Assembly (NCBI RefSeq): GCF_022429565.1
Contig: NZ_CP092487.1
Span: 2,994,001-3,058,000, forward strand
From: Lutibacter sp. A64
Lineage (GTDB): Bacteria > Bacteroidota > Bacteroidia > Flavobacteriales > Flavobacteriaceae
DNA: 64,000 nt
Reading direction: 5' to 3'
Shown here: positions 52,097 to 61,985 of the stretch, in pieces
How the letters are laid out: each line of letters begins with the position of its first letter
How positions within the stretch are numbered: the stretch's first letter is position 1
The notes under the pieces: model-generated
Database searches by the model: none
Told to the model about the DNA's origin: nothing
What the model saw: the letters and a program-made list of their open reading frames with translations, nothing else
Position numbers and translations under genes: made by a program

Positions 52097-53875
52097 TTAT
52101 AAAATATTAAATTTTTTGATATTTAGAGTTGCCTCTGTACCAATACCTACTTTAGAGTTATACTGCAATGTTGCTTTTAGTTTTTTAGACAAGGCTTTCA
52201 TTAATGTAATACCAAACGACGAGCTTTTAATTTCACCTTCAAATCCTTTTCCGTTATCTTTAACCGTTAACAACAATTTGTTATTATCTTCAGTAAAACT
52301 TACAATTATTTTACTTCCCTTTTTTTCTTCTTTAAACGCATGTTTTAAACAGTTTATAATCAGCTCGTTTAATATTAATCCAATAGGAGTAATAGTTTCA
52401 ATATCTAAAACTAAAGATACTATATTTAATTCGTACTTAATTTTTTCTTCTTTAAAGTGGTGACTGTCAATAATATCTTTTACTAAATCGGTAATATATT
52501 CTTTGGTATCAATACCAACTAATTCATCTTTATTATATAATTTTTGATGTACCAAAACCATAGATCTTACTCGGTTTTCGGCTTCTTTAATTGCTATTTT
52601 AGCTTCTTTATCTTCACTGTTTTCAGATTGAAGGTAGAGTAATGACGAAACAATTTGAAAACTGTTTTTTACACGATGATGCACTTCTTTTAATAAAGTG
52701 TTCTTTTCGTTTAAAGCGGCTTCTAACAATTTCTTTTGTTTGGCTAGAGTAGCGTTTTTCTGAATATTTTTTTTCACTGTAAAACCAAGAATACTTGCAA
52801 TTAGCAAACCTGAAATTGCCATAATAAAGTATAGTTGCTTTTGCTGTTCTTTTTTTTCAGATTCTACTTTTAATAAATGTAATTGAGCATCTTTTTGTTC
52901 GGTTTCGTACTTTGTCTCTAATTCATATACTGTTTCATCTCGTTGTTTTTCTTTAATTTCTTCAAAAGCAGTTATATATTCATCTCTATATTTAATGGCT
53001 TCTTTATAATTTTCTGTAGATTTATAATAATCTGCCAAGGTTCTTAATAATAAACTTCTTTCTCTTAAACGTACAGCATTTACAGAAGCAACTTTTGCTC
53101 TTCTTAAAATAGGTTTCATACCAGTAGTATCTTTAGTAAGAGCTTTTAATTGAAGTAAAAAATGAAGATTTATTTCCGAATTAAAATTATCTGGATGCTG
53201 TTCTGTAGCTTTAAGTAAATAAGGCAAAGCTTTATCATATTTTTCTTGTTTTACATATAAGTTACCTAAATTGCAATAGGTAGAATAATCAAGGTCTTGT
53301 CGTATATTTATCTTAAACGCTAAACTTTCCTCCATAAAATCAATAGCAGTATCAAAATTTTCTAATGAAGAATTAACACTTCCAAGATTTATTAAACACA
53401 TTTTAATAAGAATAGAGTCATTAGATTCTGTTGCTAAATTATGTGCAATGGTAAAATACTTTAATGCTTTTACATAACTATCTGATTGATGAAACATAAC
53501 ACCTAATGTATGATAGATTGAAGATGCATATTCTAAATTATTAGTTTCGCAAACCTCAATACCTTTAAAATATAATTGACTTGCTAAGGTATAATCAGAT
53601 TTTACAATTTCGTAATACATTCCCTCAGTTTCAAAAGTAATTGCTTCACCAATGGCGTAGTTTTTTTGTTTAGAAAGCGCCATTGCTTTTTCAATAAAAA
53701 TTAAAGCACTATCATTCCCTTTCATAATATAATCCCAAGCGAAATCAATATATTCTTGTACTTCTACTTTTACGCTTTTAATACTATCGTTTGTTACTTT
53801 TAATTCGTCCTTTTCAACAGAATTATTAGAAAACATAAATACAGGTAAAAGAAGTAATAGGTATAATTGCTTCAT
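52097..53875 (-). CDS. TPR-containing sensor histidine kinase (HisKA_2 type)
   Basis: A 592-residue membrane sensor. It has a signal peptide (MKQLYLLLLLPVFMFSNNS), about six tetratricopeptide repeats in the periplasm (residues about 40-290, for example YCNLGNLYVKQEKYDKALPYLLKA), and a coiled coil. One membrane helix follows at about 342-362 (LYFIMAISGLLIASILGF), then a HisKA_2 dimerisation helix with phosphoacceptor His at about 399 (LLKEVHHRVKNSFQIVSSLLYLQ). The HATPase domain has LNELIINCLKHAF and VKDNGKGFEGE. TPR sensors of this design pair with LytTR regulators in Bacteroidota. Its regulator is the next gene; the signal is unknown. Confidence 0.93.
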   Translation of the reverse strand: MKQLYLLLLLPVFMFSNNSVEKDELKVTNDSIKSVKVEVQEYIDFAWDYIMKGNDSALIFIEKAMALSKQKNYAIGEAITFETEGMYYEIVKSDYTLASQLYFKGIEVCETNNLEYASSIYHTLGVMFHQSDSYVKALKYFTIAHNLATESNDSILIKMCLINLGSVNSSLENFDTAIDFMEESLAFKINIRQDLDYSTYCNLGNLYVKQEKYDKALPYLLKATEQHPDNFNSEINLHFLLQLKALTKDTTGMKPILRRAKVASVNAVRLRERSLLLRTLADYYKSTENYKEAIKYRDEYITAFEEIKEKQRDETVYELETKYETEQKDAQLHLLKVESEKKEQQKQLYFIMAISGLLIASILGFTVKKNIQKNATLAKQKKLLEAALNEKNTLLKEVHHRVKNSFQIVSSLLYLQSENSEDKEAKIAIKEAENRVRSMVLVHQKLYNKDELVGIDTKEYITDLVKDIIDSHHFKEEKIKYELNIVSLVLDIETITPIGLILNELIINCLKHAFKEEKKGSKIIVSFTEDNNKLLLTVKDNGKGFEGEIKSSSFGITLMKALSKKLKATLQYNSKVGIGTEATLNIKKFNIL

Positions 53876-54254
53876 AAAGGGGAAATATTAAAACGTAATT
53901 TTTTACTAAAATAATAAAGTTCACAACTAAAACACCATAAAATTGCGACTTAATTCATTTAAAATTAAATATTATGCAATAAAAAATATATTTAACCGTA
54001 TTTTTAATAAATAAACATCTTAAGTTTATAAATTAAAACTTCTTATGCTTAATTTCTATTATTAATAATTAAACAAAGTGCAATTTTTATGAATGTTTGT
54101 ATCTAAAAATAAATTTCATATTAATTGAATCTTAAATTTAACGTATATTTAATAGTATTTTATGGCAATTTTACTATTATTTAAATACTGTACTAAACCT
54201 AATTATATAGGCGTTATTACTAAGTTTAAAGCATTTTAAAAATTAAAAAAAATT
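53876..54254. other. 379-bp divergent intergenic region, no feature recognised
   Basis: Very AT-rich spacer between the histidine kinase and AsmA-like genes, which point away from each other, so it must hold both promoters. The best plus-strand candidate, TAAGTTTA, has one mismatch and lies about 35 bp before the AsmA start. There is no open frame, hairpin or RNA gene I can support. Confidence 0.4.
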
Positions 54255-56852
54255 ATGATGAAAAAAATTGTTAAAGGATTGGGAATATTTATTTTGGTTA
54301 TTATTATAGCCTTAATTGCTACTCCTTTTATATTTAAAGACAAAATAAAAACAATTGTTTTAAAAACAATTAATGAGAATGTTGATGCAACTGTTGCTTT
54401 TAATGAAGTTGATTTAAGTTTGCTTAAAAATTTTCCAAAGGCAAGTATTACTATAGATAATTTAAACATTGTAAATAAAGCTCCTTTTGAAAATGACACC
54501 TTATTTAATGCCGATAACTTTATTCTTAAAATGAGTATTAAAGAACTTTTTAAAGGAAATGAAGATCCAATTAGCATTGAAAGTTTTAGCAGCGAAAATG
54601 CCAAAGTTGCAATTATTTTTAATAAAGATGGTGTTGCTAATTACGATATTGCTTTAAAAAACGATACTGAAAATAACACTTCAGAAAATTCAAGTTTTGA
54701 AGTTAATTTTCAAAATTATACAATTAAAAATTTACAGTTTATTTATTTAGATGAAAGTACCAATACAAAAGTAATTTTAGATAGTATTTACCACGAAGGT
54801 AGTGGTGATTTTAAAAATCAATTGCTAGATTTAGATACTAAAACAACTGCAAATTTATCTTTTGAAATGGATAATAAATCCTATTTAAAAAATATAGCAT
54901 TATCTCTTGATGCAGTTTTAGGCTTAGATTTAGAAAATTCCATCTATACGTTTAAAGAAAATAAAGCACTTATAAATCAGCTTCCTTTAGAGTTCGATGG
55001 CTTTATTAAACTAATGGATGCAGGGCAACAATACAACTTGTCATTTAAAACGGCTACCTCATCATTTAAAAACTTTTTAGGTTTGGTTCCAGAAACTTAT
55101 TCTGGAAACTTAAATCAGGTAAAAACCACTGGAGATTTTATGGTAAATGGAACAGTGAATGGAAATTTAACCGAAACTACTATTCCAAAATTTGATGTAG
55201 AAATTACGTCAAACAATGCATCATTTCAATATCCAGATTTACCAAAATCTGTTAAAAACATACTTATAAATACACGTATTATTAACCAAACCGGAATTGT
55301 AAAAGACACCTATGTAAACTTAGATAAATTATCTTTTACAATAGATGAAGATGTATTTAATGCAAAGGCTACAATTAAAAATATTACCGAAAATGCACTT
55401 GTAAATGCCGAACTTAAAGGAGTTGTTAATTTGGCTAATATTACAAAAGCATATCCTGTAAAATTAGAAAAACCATTATCTGGAATTTTAAAAGCGAATG
55501 CAATAACAAGTTTTGATATGAATTCTGTAGAAAAAAGTCAATACCAAAATATTAAAAATTCTGGTAGCATTAGTTTAACAGACTTTAATTATGAAGGTCC
55601 AGAAATGGCTAAACTATTTAAAATAAATCAGGCAGAAATCGTTTTTAACCCAACTCAAATTAATTTAAAACAATTTAATGCCGAAACAGGAAGTTCAGAC
55701 CTTAAAGTTACTGGAGTTTTGGATAATTTTTATGGATTTTTATTTAAAGATCAAGTATTAAAAGGAAACTTCAATTTAAATTCTAACAAATTTGTAGTGT
55801 CCGATTTTATGACAACTACTGCAGCAGATACCACAACTGTAGCAACTTCAGAAGCATTAAAAATACCTTCTTTTTTAGATTGTAGTTTAACAGCAAAAGC
55901 AACAACAGTAGTTTATGATAATTTAAATTTAAAGGGCGTTTCAGGAAATTTAACTATTAAAGATGAAAGCGTATTGTTAAATAATTTAAATATGAGTGCT
56001 TTTGGAGGGAAAATTAGTTTAAATGGTAAAGTTTCAACTAAAGAAGCCACTCCTAAATTTGAAATGGACTTAGGTTTAGATGCCGTAAATATTGCCGAAT
56101 CTTTTACGCAATTAGATATGTTAAAATCTATTGCTCCAATTGCAAATACTATTCTTGGAAAATTAAATTCTACCATAAAATTATCGGGAAATTTAACAAA
56201 TGAAATGACTCCAGATCTTAAAACGTTATCTGGAGATTTATTAGGTCAATTATTAAATCCAGAACTTAAAACGTCTAATTCTAAATTGCTTTCAGCTTTA
56301 AGTTCTAATGTGAATTTTATAGATCTTGAAAAATTAAATTTAGATAATTTAAAAATGGCTTTATCTTTTGAAAATGGTCAGGTTCAACTAAAACCATTTA
56401 CAATAAAACATCAAGATATTACTGCTGAAATTGGTGGAACCCATGGTTTTGATCAAAGTATGAATTACACATTAAAATTTGATGTTCCAGCAAAATATTT
56501 AGGAACTGAAGCAACTAATTTATTAGCTAAATTAACACCTTCAGATGCCTCAAAAATAGAAAGTATTCCAGTAAATGCTAATTTAACAGGAAGTTTTTTA
56601 AATCCAAAAGTTTCAACAGATTTAAAGCAAGCAACTACTAATCTTGCTTCGCAATTAATAGAAATGCAAAAAGGTGAATTAATAAATAAAGGTACCGACG
56701 CATTAACAAATGTCTTAAATAATGTAAAGTCTAAAGACACAGTAAATAAAACCACAACTGATACAATTAAAACCTCAACAAAAGAAACAGATAAATCAAA
56801 AGACAGTATTGTAAAAAATGCCTTGAAAAATTTATTTAAAAGGAAAGAATAA
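54255..56852 (+). CDS. AsmA-family protein
   Basis: An 865-residue membrane-anchored protein. An N-terminal signal anchor (VKGLGIFILVIIIALIATPFIF, about 5-27) is followed by the AsmA start (KTIVLKTINENVDATVAFNEVDLSLLKNFPKASITIDNLNIVNKAPF). A long series of short beta-strands fills the periplasmic part, and an AsmA C-terminal-like region at about 590-800 has LNNLNMSAFGGKISLNGKVST and LSALSSNVNFIDLEKLNLDNLKMALSFENGQVQLKPF. The tail is Lys/Thr/Asp-rich. AsmA-like proteins of this build are proposed to bridge the periplasm and move phospholipids to the outer membrane. It ends at a bidirectional terminator. Confidence 0.9.
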   Translation: MMKKIVKGLGIFILVIIIALIATPFIFKDKIKTIVLKTINENVDATVAFNEVDLSLLKNFPKASITIDNLNIVNKAPFENDTLFNADNFILKMSIKELFKGNEDPISIESFSSENAKVAIIFNKDGVANYDIALKNDTENNTSENSSFEVNFQNYTIKNLQFIYLDESTNTKVILDSIYHEGSGDFKNQLLDLDTKTTANLSFEMDNKSYLKNIALSLDAVLGLDLENSIYTFKENKALINQLPLEFDGFIKLMDAGQQYNLSFKTATSSFKNFLGLVPETYSGNLNQVKTTGDFMVNGTVNGNLTETTIPKFDVEITSNNASFQYPDLPKSVKNILINTRIINQTGIVKDTYVNLDKLSFTIDEDVFNAKATIKNITENALVNAELKGVVNLANITKAYPVKLEKPLSGILKANAITSFDMNSVEKSQYQNIKNSGSISLTDFNYEGPEMAKLFKINQAEIVFNPTQINLKQFNAETGSSDLKVTGVLDNFYGFLFKDQVLKGNFNLNSNKFVVSDFMTTTAADTTTVATSEALKIPSFLDCSLTAKATTVVYDNLNLKGVSGNLTIKDESVLLNNLNMSAFGGKISLNGKVSTKEATPKFEMDLGLDAVNIAESFTQLDMLKSIAPIANTILGKLNSTIKLSGNLTNEMTPDLKTLSGDLLGQLLNPELKTSNSKLLSALSSNVNFIDLEKLNLDNLKMALSFENGQVQLKPFTIKHQDITAEIGGTHGFDQSMNYTLKFDVPAKYLGTEATNLLAKLTPSDASKIESIPVNANLTGSFLNPKVSTDLKQATTNLASQLIEMQKGELINKGTDALTNVLNNVKSKDTVNKTTTDTIKTSTKETDKSKDSIVKNALKNLFKRKE

Positions 56853-56941
56853 ATATTGTAAACCTAATAGGTTTCAAACACTACTGTCATTGTTGTGAAA
56901 ACAGAAATCACAGGCTTTGTTAGTGCATAATTTATTTAAAT

Positions 56942-56978
56942 AAAAAGGTCGTATAAAATTAATTTATACGACCTTTTT
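56942..56978. terminator. Bidirectional terminator between the AsmA-like gene and asd
   Basis: Stem AAAAAGGTCGTATAAA with its exact complement and a six-base loop, with A/T runs on both sides, between convergent genes. Confidence 0.9.
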
Positions 56979-56997
56979 ATATGTTTTATACAACTTT

Positions 56998-57987
56998 TTA
57001 AACTAAACCATTTGCAATTAAATATTCAGCAATTTGAATAGTATTAGTAGCAGCACCTTTACGTAAATTGTCTGCAACAACCCACATATTTAAAGTGTTT
57101 GGTAAAGATTCATCTCTTCTAATTCTACCAACAAAAACTTCATCTTTATTATGCGCATAAATTGGCATTGGGTAGGTATTTGTATCTAAATTATCTTGTA
57201 CAATAACCCCTGGTGTTTCAGCTAATAGTTTACGAACATCTGACAAGTCAAAATCGTTTTCAAATTGTATGTTTACAGCTTCAGAATGTCCACCTGCAGT
57301 TGGAATACGAACCGCTGTGGCAGTTACAGAAAAAGAATCGTCACCTAAAATTTTCTTAGGTTCTTTAACTAATTTCATTTCCTCTTTAGTGTATCCGTTT
57401 TCTAAAAAAACATCGCATTGTGGAATTGCATTTCTGTTAATTGGATAATGGTAAGCCATTTCTCCTTTAATTCCTTTTGTTTCATTTTCTAATTGTTCAA
57501 CAGCTTTTACACCTGTACCAGAAACCGATTGATAGGTTGAAACAACCAAACGCTTCATTTTATATTTTGAGTGTAAAGGCGCTAAAGCCATTACTAATTG
57601 TATAGTTGAACAGTTTGGATTTGCAATAATTTTATCTTCTTTAGTTAAAACATCTCCATTAATTTCAGGAACAACTAATTTTTTTGTTGGATCCATTCTC
57701 CAAGCAGAAGAATTATCTACAACTGTAGTACCAACTTCAGCAAATTTTGGCGCCCATAACTCAGAAGTGGTTCCACCTGCAGAAAATAAAGCAATATCTG
57801 GCTTTGCATCAACAGCATCTTGTAACCCAATAATTGTATAGTTTTTTCCCTTATACTCTAATTGTTTACCAACAGAACGTTCTGAGGCAACTAATAATAA
57901 TTCTGTAATTGGAAAATTACGTTCCGCTAAAACTTGTAACATTACGTTTCCTACCATTCCCGTGGCACCTACAACAGCTACTTTCAT
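56998..57987 (-). CDS. asd: Aspartate-semialdehyde dehydrogenase
   Basis: Second step of the aspartate pathway (lysine, threonine, methionine and diaminopimelate): reduces aspartyl phosphate to the semialdehyde with NADPH. The 329 residues start with MKVAVVGATGMVGNVMLQVLAERNFP (nucleotide fold). The catalytic Cys lies in ANPNCSTIQLVMAL at about 128. Substrate-binding residues are around RNAIPQCD, and the catalytic His is in TAGGHSEAVNIQF at about 235. Length and motifs are normal. It is monocistronic, with the shared terminator at 56942-56978. Confidence 0.96.
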   Translation of the reverse strand: MKVAVVGATGMVGNVMLQVLAERNFPITELLLVASERSVGKQLEYKGKNYTIIGLQDAVDAKPDIALFSAGGTTSELWAPKFAEVGTTVVDNSSAWRMDPTKKLVVPEINGDVLTKEDKIIANPNCSTIQLVMALAPLHSKYKMKRLVVSTYQSVSGTGVKAVEQLENETKGIKGEMAYHYPINRNAIPQCDVFLENGYTKEEMKLVKEPKKILGDDSFSVTATAVRIPTAGGHSEAVNIQFENDFDLSDVRKLLAETPGVIVQDNLDTNTYPMPIYAHNKDEVFVGRIRRDESLPNTLNMWVVADNLRKGAATNTIQIAEYLIANGLV

Positions 57988-58164
57988 TTATTTTATATTT
58001 TAATTTTTAATACTCCTGCAAATTTTATAAAAAAACGTGACAATCTCTCCTAATTATTTGAAAATTAACAAATAAATATTTTTTTGTTAAAAACCTTTAA
58101 TTTTATAACTTAAAATTATTGTAATATGGGTACAATTGTTGATACAACTAACAAAATTTTTATA

Positions 58165-59511
58165 ATGAAAAAAATACTACTTACAACCTTCTTTCTATTT
58201 TCAACTTTTTTATCCTTTTCACAATATATTGAAGGTAAAGTCGTAGATGCACAAACCAATAAACCTATTGAAGGTGTTAATGTTTTCTTTGATGCAATAA
58301 ATAGAGGAGCAGTAACAAATGAAAAAGGAGTGTATTACTTAAAATTTCCATATGAAATAGTTAAAAGTGGTACCATACGGTTTTCTCATATTACTTATAA
58401 AGAAGTTGAAATTCCTTATACACAAGAAAAAAAAGAGTATTCGGTAAGTCTTTTAATTGATTTGCAAAAGTTAGAAGAAGTTAACTTATCTTATCGTAGA
58501 AATTTAAAAAAAACAATTTCTTATAAGACACTTTCTTCAATGAAAAATGCGGTGCATTCTTTTGGTTCTTTGTTAAAAGATGGGAAAATATATGTTGTTG
58601 GTGGCGATGCTTCTTTTGAGCACAACCAATTCAAAAAAGTAATGGAATATGATCCAGATAGACTTTTTGAAAAATTAACGAACGGTACCATTAGAAATTA
58701 TAAAGTAGATAAATATAAAGGCGATTTACAAACTTATGATTTAAAAAAAGATGTTTGGACAAGATCAAAATCTAAATTTAGAAAAAGAGCCTATCATAAT
58801 TTAAATCTTTATACCAATAAAATAGTTGTATTAGGTGGTAAAAATATTTCTGCCAATGGGAAATTTGAATATTTAGATGACAAAATAGAAATATTTAATA
58901 TAGAAAAAGATACTATAATTATTGACCATACAAACCCGCATCAAGCAATAAATTTTGCATCCTTTACCTATAAAGATAAAATGATTTTAATGGGAGGATC
59001 TATTAAACTAAAAAACAATGGATTAAAAGAGTATTCTAACAAAGTACATTTGTATGATTTTAAAACCGGAAATTGGTACAAAATTGGAAATATGCCAATC
59101 CCTAAAGAAGTTAAAGGTGTTTTAGTAGAAAATAAAATTTACTTAATAGGTGGTTCTAATAAGCGTACTTTAACATCTATTGAAGTATTTGATCTTAAAA
59201 CTCAAAAATGGACAAAAGAAGGAAATTTATTTTACGGCATTAATAAACCAGCATTAACCTATCATAATAATATTATTTACATTTTTAATAATGGAAAAAT
59301 AAATACTTACAATACTATTACCAAAGAACTTAATGAATATTTAATTGAATTATCTTTAGAAGCTTCAGAGCTATTTTATGCAAATAATAAATTATATATA
59401 CTTGGTGGTTTTAAAGAAAACAATTTCTCTTTACGCCCTTCAAACGGACTGTATAGTATAGATGTTAATGAGTTTAATACTACAAGAGTTAACAAATCTA
59501 AAACACTTTAA
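58165..59511 (+). CDS. Exported kelch-repeat protein with carboxypeptidase-like N-terminal domain
   Basis: A 448-residue protein from the ATG at 58165 (signal peptide MKKILLTTFFLFSTFLSFSQ); the longer frame from 58126 would place 13 polar residues in front of the signal. Residues about 20-100 are a carboxypeptidase-regulatory-like domain (IEGKVVDAQTNKPIEGVNVFFDAINRGAVTNEKGVYYLKF), as found at the front of TonB receptors. The rest is a kelch propeller with Gly-Gly strands at VVGGDASFE, LGGKNIS, MGGSIKL, IGGSNKR and LGGFKEN. There is no sorting domain or lipobox. The combination suggests a periplasmic or outer-membrane-associated binding protein. Ligand unknown. Confidence 0.85.
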   Translation: MKKILLTTFFLFSTFLSFSQYIEGKVVDAQTNKPIEGVNVFFDAINRGAVTNEKGVYYLKFPYEIVKSGTIRFSHITYKEVEIPYTQEKKEYSVSLLIDLQKLEEVNLSYRRNLKKTISYKTLSSMKNAVHSFGSLLKDGKIYVVGGDASFEHNQFKKVMEYDPDRLFEKLTNGTIRNYKVDKYKGDLQTYDLKKDVWTRSKSKFRKRAYHNLNLYTNKIVVLGGKNISANGKFEYLDDKIEIFNIEKDTIIIDHTNPHQAINFASFTYKDKMILMGGSIKLKNNGLKEYSNKVHLYDFKTGNWYKIGNMPIPKEVKGVLVENKIYLIGGSNKRTLTSIEVFDLKTQKWTKEGNLFYGINKPALTYHNNIIYIFNNGKINTYNTITKELNEYLIELSLEASELFYANNKLYILGGFKENNFSLRPSNGLYSIDVNEFNTTRVNKSKTL

Positions 59512-59566
59512 ATTGTTTTAATTTATTTGAAACAGATATAAATACCAATAGTTATTATAAAAAACG

Positions 59567-59574
59567 TAATTTTG
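59567..59574 (+). promoter_or_regulatory. Candidate -7 box of trhO
   Basis: TAATTTTG, a TAnnTTTG match, 61 bp before the trhO ATG; no -33 TTG at standard distance. It would serve the trhO-U32 pair. Confidence 0.4.
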
Positions 59575-59635
59575 CAAAAAAATCAAAAAGAATAATTTTT
59601 TATTCAAATATATTGTTTAACTAAATAAGTATAGC

Positions 59636-60667
59636 ATGCAACTGTACAATAAGTTAAGCGCTGAAGAACGTGCCCAATTAATTGATAAGGCAGGGAAAGA
59701 CCGTTTAACCATTTCATTCTATCAATATTACAAGATAGAAAACCCAGAAATATTAAGAAACCATTTATTTATTGAATGGGATAAATTGGAGGTATTAGGT
59801 AGAACCTATGTTTCAAATGAAGGAATTAATGCGCAAATTTCTGTTCCATCAGAAAATTTAGAAGCTCTTAAACAACAATTAGATAGTATTTCATTTCTTA
59901 AAGATTGCCGTTTAAACATCGCTATTGAGCAAGATAATAAATCGTTTTTAAAACTAAAAGTCAAGGTTAGAACAAAAATTGTAGCCGATGGTTTAAATGA
60001 TAAAACTTTTGATGTTACCAATAAAGGAATTCATTTAAATGCCGAAGAATTCAATAAAAAATTACAAGATCCCAACACCATTTGTGTTGACATGCGCAAT
60101 CATTACGAAAGTGAAATTGGTCATTTTGAAGGAGCTGTAACACCTGATGTTGATACGTTTAGAGATTCTTTAGATATTATTGAAGCCGATTTAAAAGAGC
60201 ATAAAGAAGATAAAAACTTGTTAATGTATTGTACCGGAGGAATTCGATGCGAAAAAGCCAGTGCGTATTACAAACACAAAGGTTTTAAAAATGTTTTTCA
60301 ACTAGAAGGAGGTATTATAGAATACACACGTCAAGTAAAAGATAAAGGTCTAGAAAATAAATTTATTGGTAAAAATTTCGTTTTCGACCATAGAAGGTCT
60401 GAACGAATTACCGAAGATGTTATTGCAAATTGTCACCAATGTGGCGAACCTTGTGATACGCATGTAAACTGTGCAAATGAAGCCTGTCATTTACTATTTA
60501 TTCAATGCGAAAAATGTGCAGAAAAAATGGATACTTGTTGTTCAACGGAGTGTCAAGAAATTAATAAATTACCAACTGAAGTTCAAAAAGAATTGCGAAA
60601 AGGAGTTCCTAATAGCAATAAAATTTTTAAAAAAGGACGTTCAGAAGTATTAAAATATAAAAAATAA
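59636..60667 (+). CDS. trhO: tRNA uridine(34) hydroxylase TrhO (rhodanese domain)
   Basis: An oxygen-dependent enzyme that makes 5-hydroxyuridine at the tRNA wobble base. The 343 residues comprise an N-terminal alpha/beta domain (about 20-120, EGINAQISVPSENLEAL) and a rhodanese domain (about 125-230) with catalytic Cys in LLMYCTGGIRCEKASAYY. A Cys-rich C-terminal region at about 260-310 (CHQCGEPCDTHVNCANEAC, CEKCAEKMDTCCSTEC) probably binds metal. This is the layout of E. coli TrhO (YceA). The U32 gene starts 2 bp after its stop codon, so the two are co-transcribed. Confidence 0.94.
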   Translation: MQLYNKLSAEERAQLIDKAGKDRLTISFYQYYKIENPEILRNHLFIEWDKLEVLGRTYVSNEGINAQISVPSENLEALKQQLDSISFLKDCRLNIAIEQDNKSFLKLKVKVRTKIVADGLNDKTFDVTNKGIHLNAEEFNKKLQDPNTICVDMRNHYESEIGHFEGAVTPDVDTFRDSLDIIEADLKEHKEDKNLLMYCTGGIRCEKASAYYKHKGFKNVFQLEGGIIEYTRQVKDKGLENKFIGKNFVFDHRRSERITEDVIANCHQCGEPCDTHVNCANEACHLLFIQCEKCAEKMDTCCSTECQEINKLPTEVQKELRKGVPNSNKIFKKGRSEVLKYKK

Positions 60668-60669
60668 AA

Positions 60670-61914
60670 ATGCAGAAAATTGAATTAATGGCTCCGGCCG
60701 GAAACTTTGAATCTTTACAAGCTGCTTTAGATAACGGTGCAGATTCTGTATATTTTGGTGTTGAACAACTAAATATGCGAGCAAGAGCTACTATTAACTT
60801 TACATTAGACGATTTACAAGAAATTTCAGATAGGTGTAAGACTAAAAATGTTAGAACTTATCTTACACTAAATACCATAATTTACGATCACGATTTAACC
60901 ATTGTAAAAACCTTAATTCAAAAAGCAAAAGAAGCAGATATTACCGCTGTAATTGCTATGGATCAGGCGGTTATTGCTACTGCTAGAGAACTTGAAATGG
61001 AAGTTCATATTTCAACTCAAATAAATATTACAAATTTTGAAACTGCTAAATTTTACGCCATGTTTGCCGATACTATGGTGTTGAGTAGAGAATTGAGTTT
61101 ACGTCAGGTTAAAAAAATTACCGAACAAATAGAAAAAGAAAATGTTTGCGGACCTTCTGGTAGATTAGTAGAAATAGAAATATTTGGTCACGGTGCTTTA
61201 TGTATGGCAGTTTCTGGAAAATGTTATATGAGTTTACATAACCACAATTCTTCAGCAAACAGAGGTGCTTGCAAACAAAATTGCAGAAAAAAATATACAG
61301 TTATAGATCAGGAAACTGGTGTTGAAATGGAGTTGGATAATGAGTATATTATGTCTCCAAAAGATTTATGTACCATCGATTTTTTAAATGAAATTGTAGA
61401 TGCTGGCGTAAAAGTGTTAAAAATTGAAGGAAGAGGAAGAGCGCCAGAATATGTAGCAAAAGTAATTAAGTGTTACCGCGATGCTATTGATAGCATTGAA
61501 GCTGGAACGTACACTAAAGAAAAAGTAATTTCTTGGATGAAAGAACTAGAAAAAGTGTACAATCGTGGTTTTTGGAGTGGTTATTATTTAGGGCAACAAT
61601 TAGGAGAGTGGAGTAAAGGTTCTGGAAGTCATGCAACCCAAAAGAAAGTATATTTAGGAAAGGGAATGCATTATTTTCCAAAAGCAAATATTGGTGAGTT
61701 TAAAATTGAAGCATATGATATTACCGTTGGTGATACCATTTTAATAACCGGACCAACAACCGGAGCTAAAGAAATGCAAGTGAAAGAAATGTTTGTAAAC
61801 GATAAAAAAGGTGAAAAAGGAAGTAAAGGAGACTCTGTTACAATGCCTTTAGAGTTTAGAATTCGTCCTTCAGATAAATTGTATAAAATTGTTGAAAATA
61901 AAGTAGAAGCGTAA
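60670..61914 (+). CDS. trhP: U32-family protein, TrhP (YegQ)-like tRNA hydroxylation factor
   Basis: A 414-residue member of the U32 'peptidase' family (ELMAPAGNFESLQAALDNGADSVYFGVEQLNMRARA at the N-terminus). The four cluster-type cysteines occur in CMAVSGKCYMS and RGACKQNCRKKY, around residues 175-205. In E. coli the U32 protein TrhP makes 5-hydroxyuridine in tRNA by an oxygen-independent, prephenate-dependent route, and RlhA modifies 23S rRNA. This protein has TrhP-like length and lies directly behind trhO, so the tRNA role is favoured but not proven. No protease motif is visible. A ferredoxin gene follows 71 bp later. Confidence 0.85.
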   Translation: MQKIELMAPAGNFESLQAALDNGADSVYFGVEQLNMRARATINFTLDDLQEISDRCKTKNVRTYLTLNTIIYDHDLTIVKTLIQKAKEADITAVIAMDQAVIATARELEMEVHISTQINITNFETAKFYAMFADTMVLSRELSLRQVKKITEQIEKENVCGPSGRLVEIEIFGHGALCMAVSGKCYMSLHNHNSSANRGACKQNCRKKYTVIDQETGVEMELDNEYIMSPKDLCTIDFLNEIVDAGVKVLKIEGRGRAPEYVAKVIKCYRDAIDSIEAGTYTKEKVISWMKELEKVYNRGFWSGYYLGQQLGEWSKGSGSHATQKKVYLGKGMHYFPKANIGEFKIEAYDITVGDTILITGPTTGAKEMQVKEMFVNDKKGEKGSKGDSVTMPLEFRIRPSDKLYKIVENKVEA

Positions 61915-61985
61915 ATAATCTAGAGTTGGAAAGTCTAAAGTATAAAGTTCTATGGAAACCAACAACTAAAAACTAACCACCAAAA

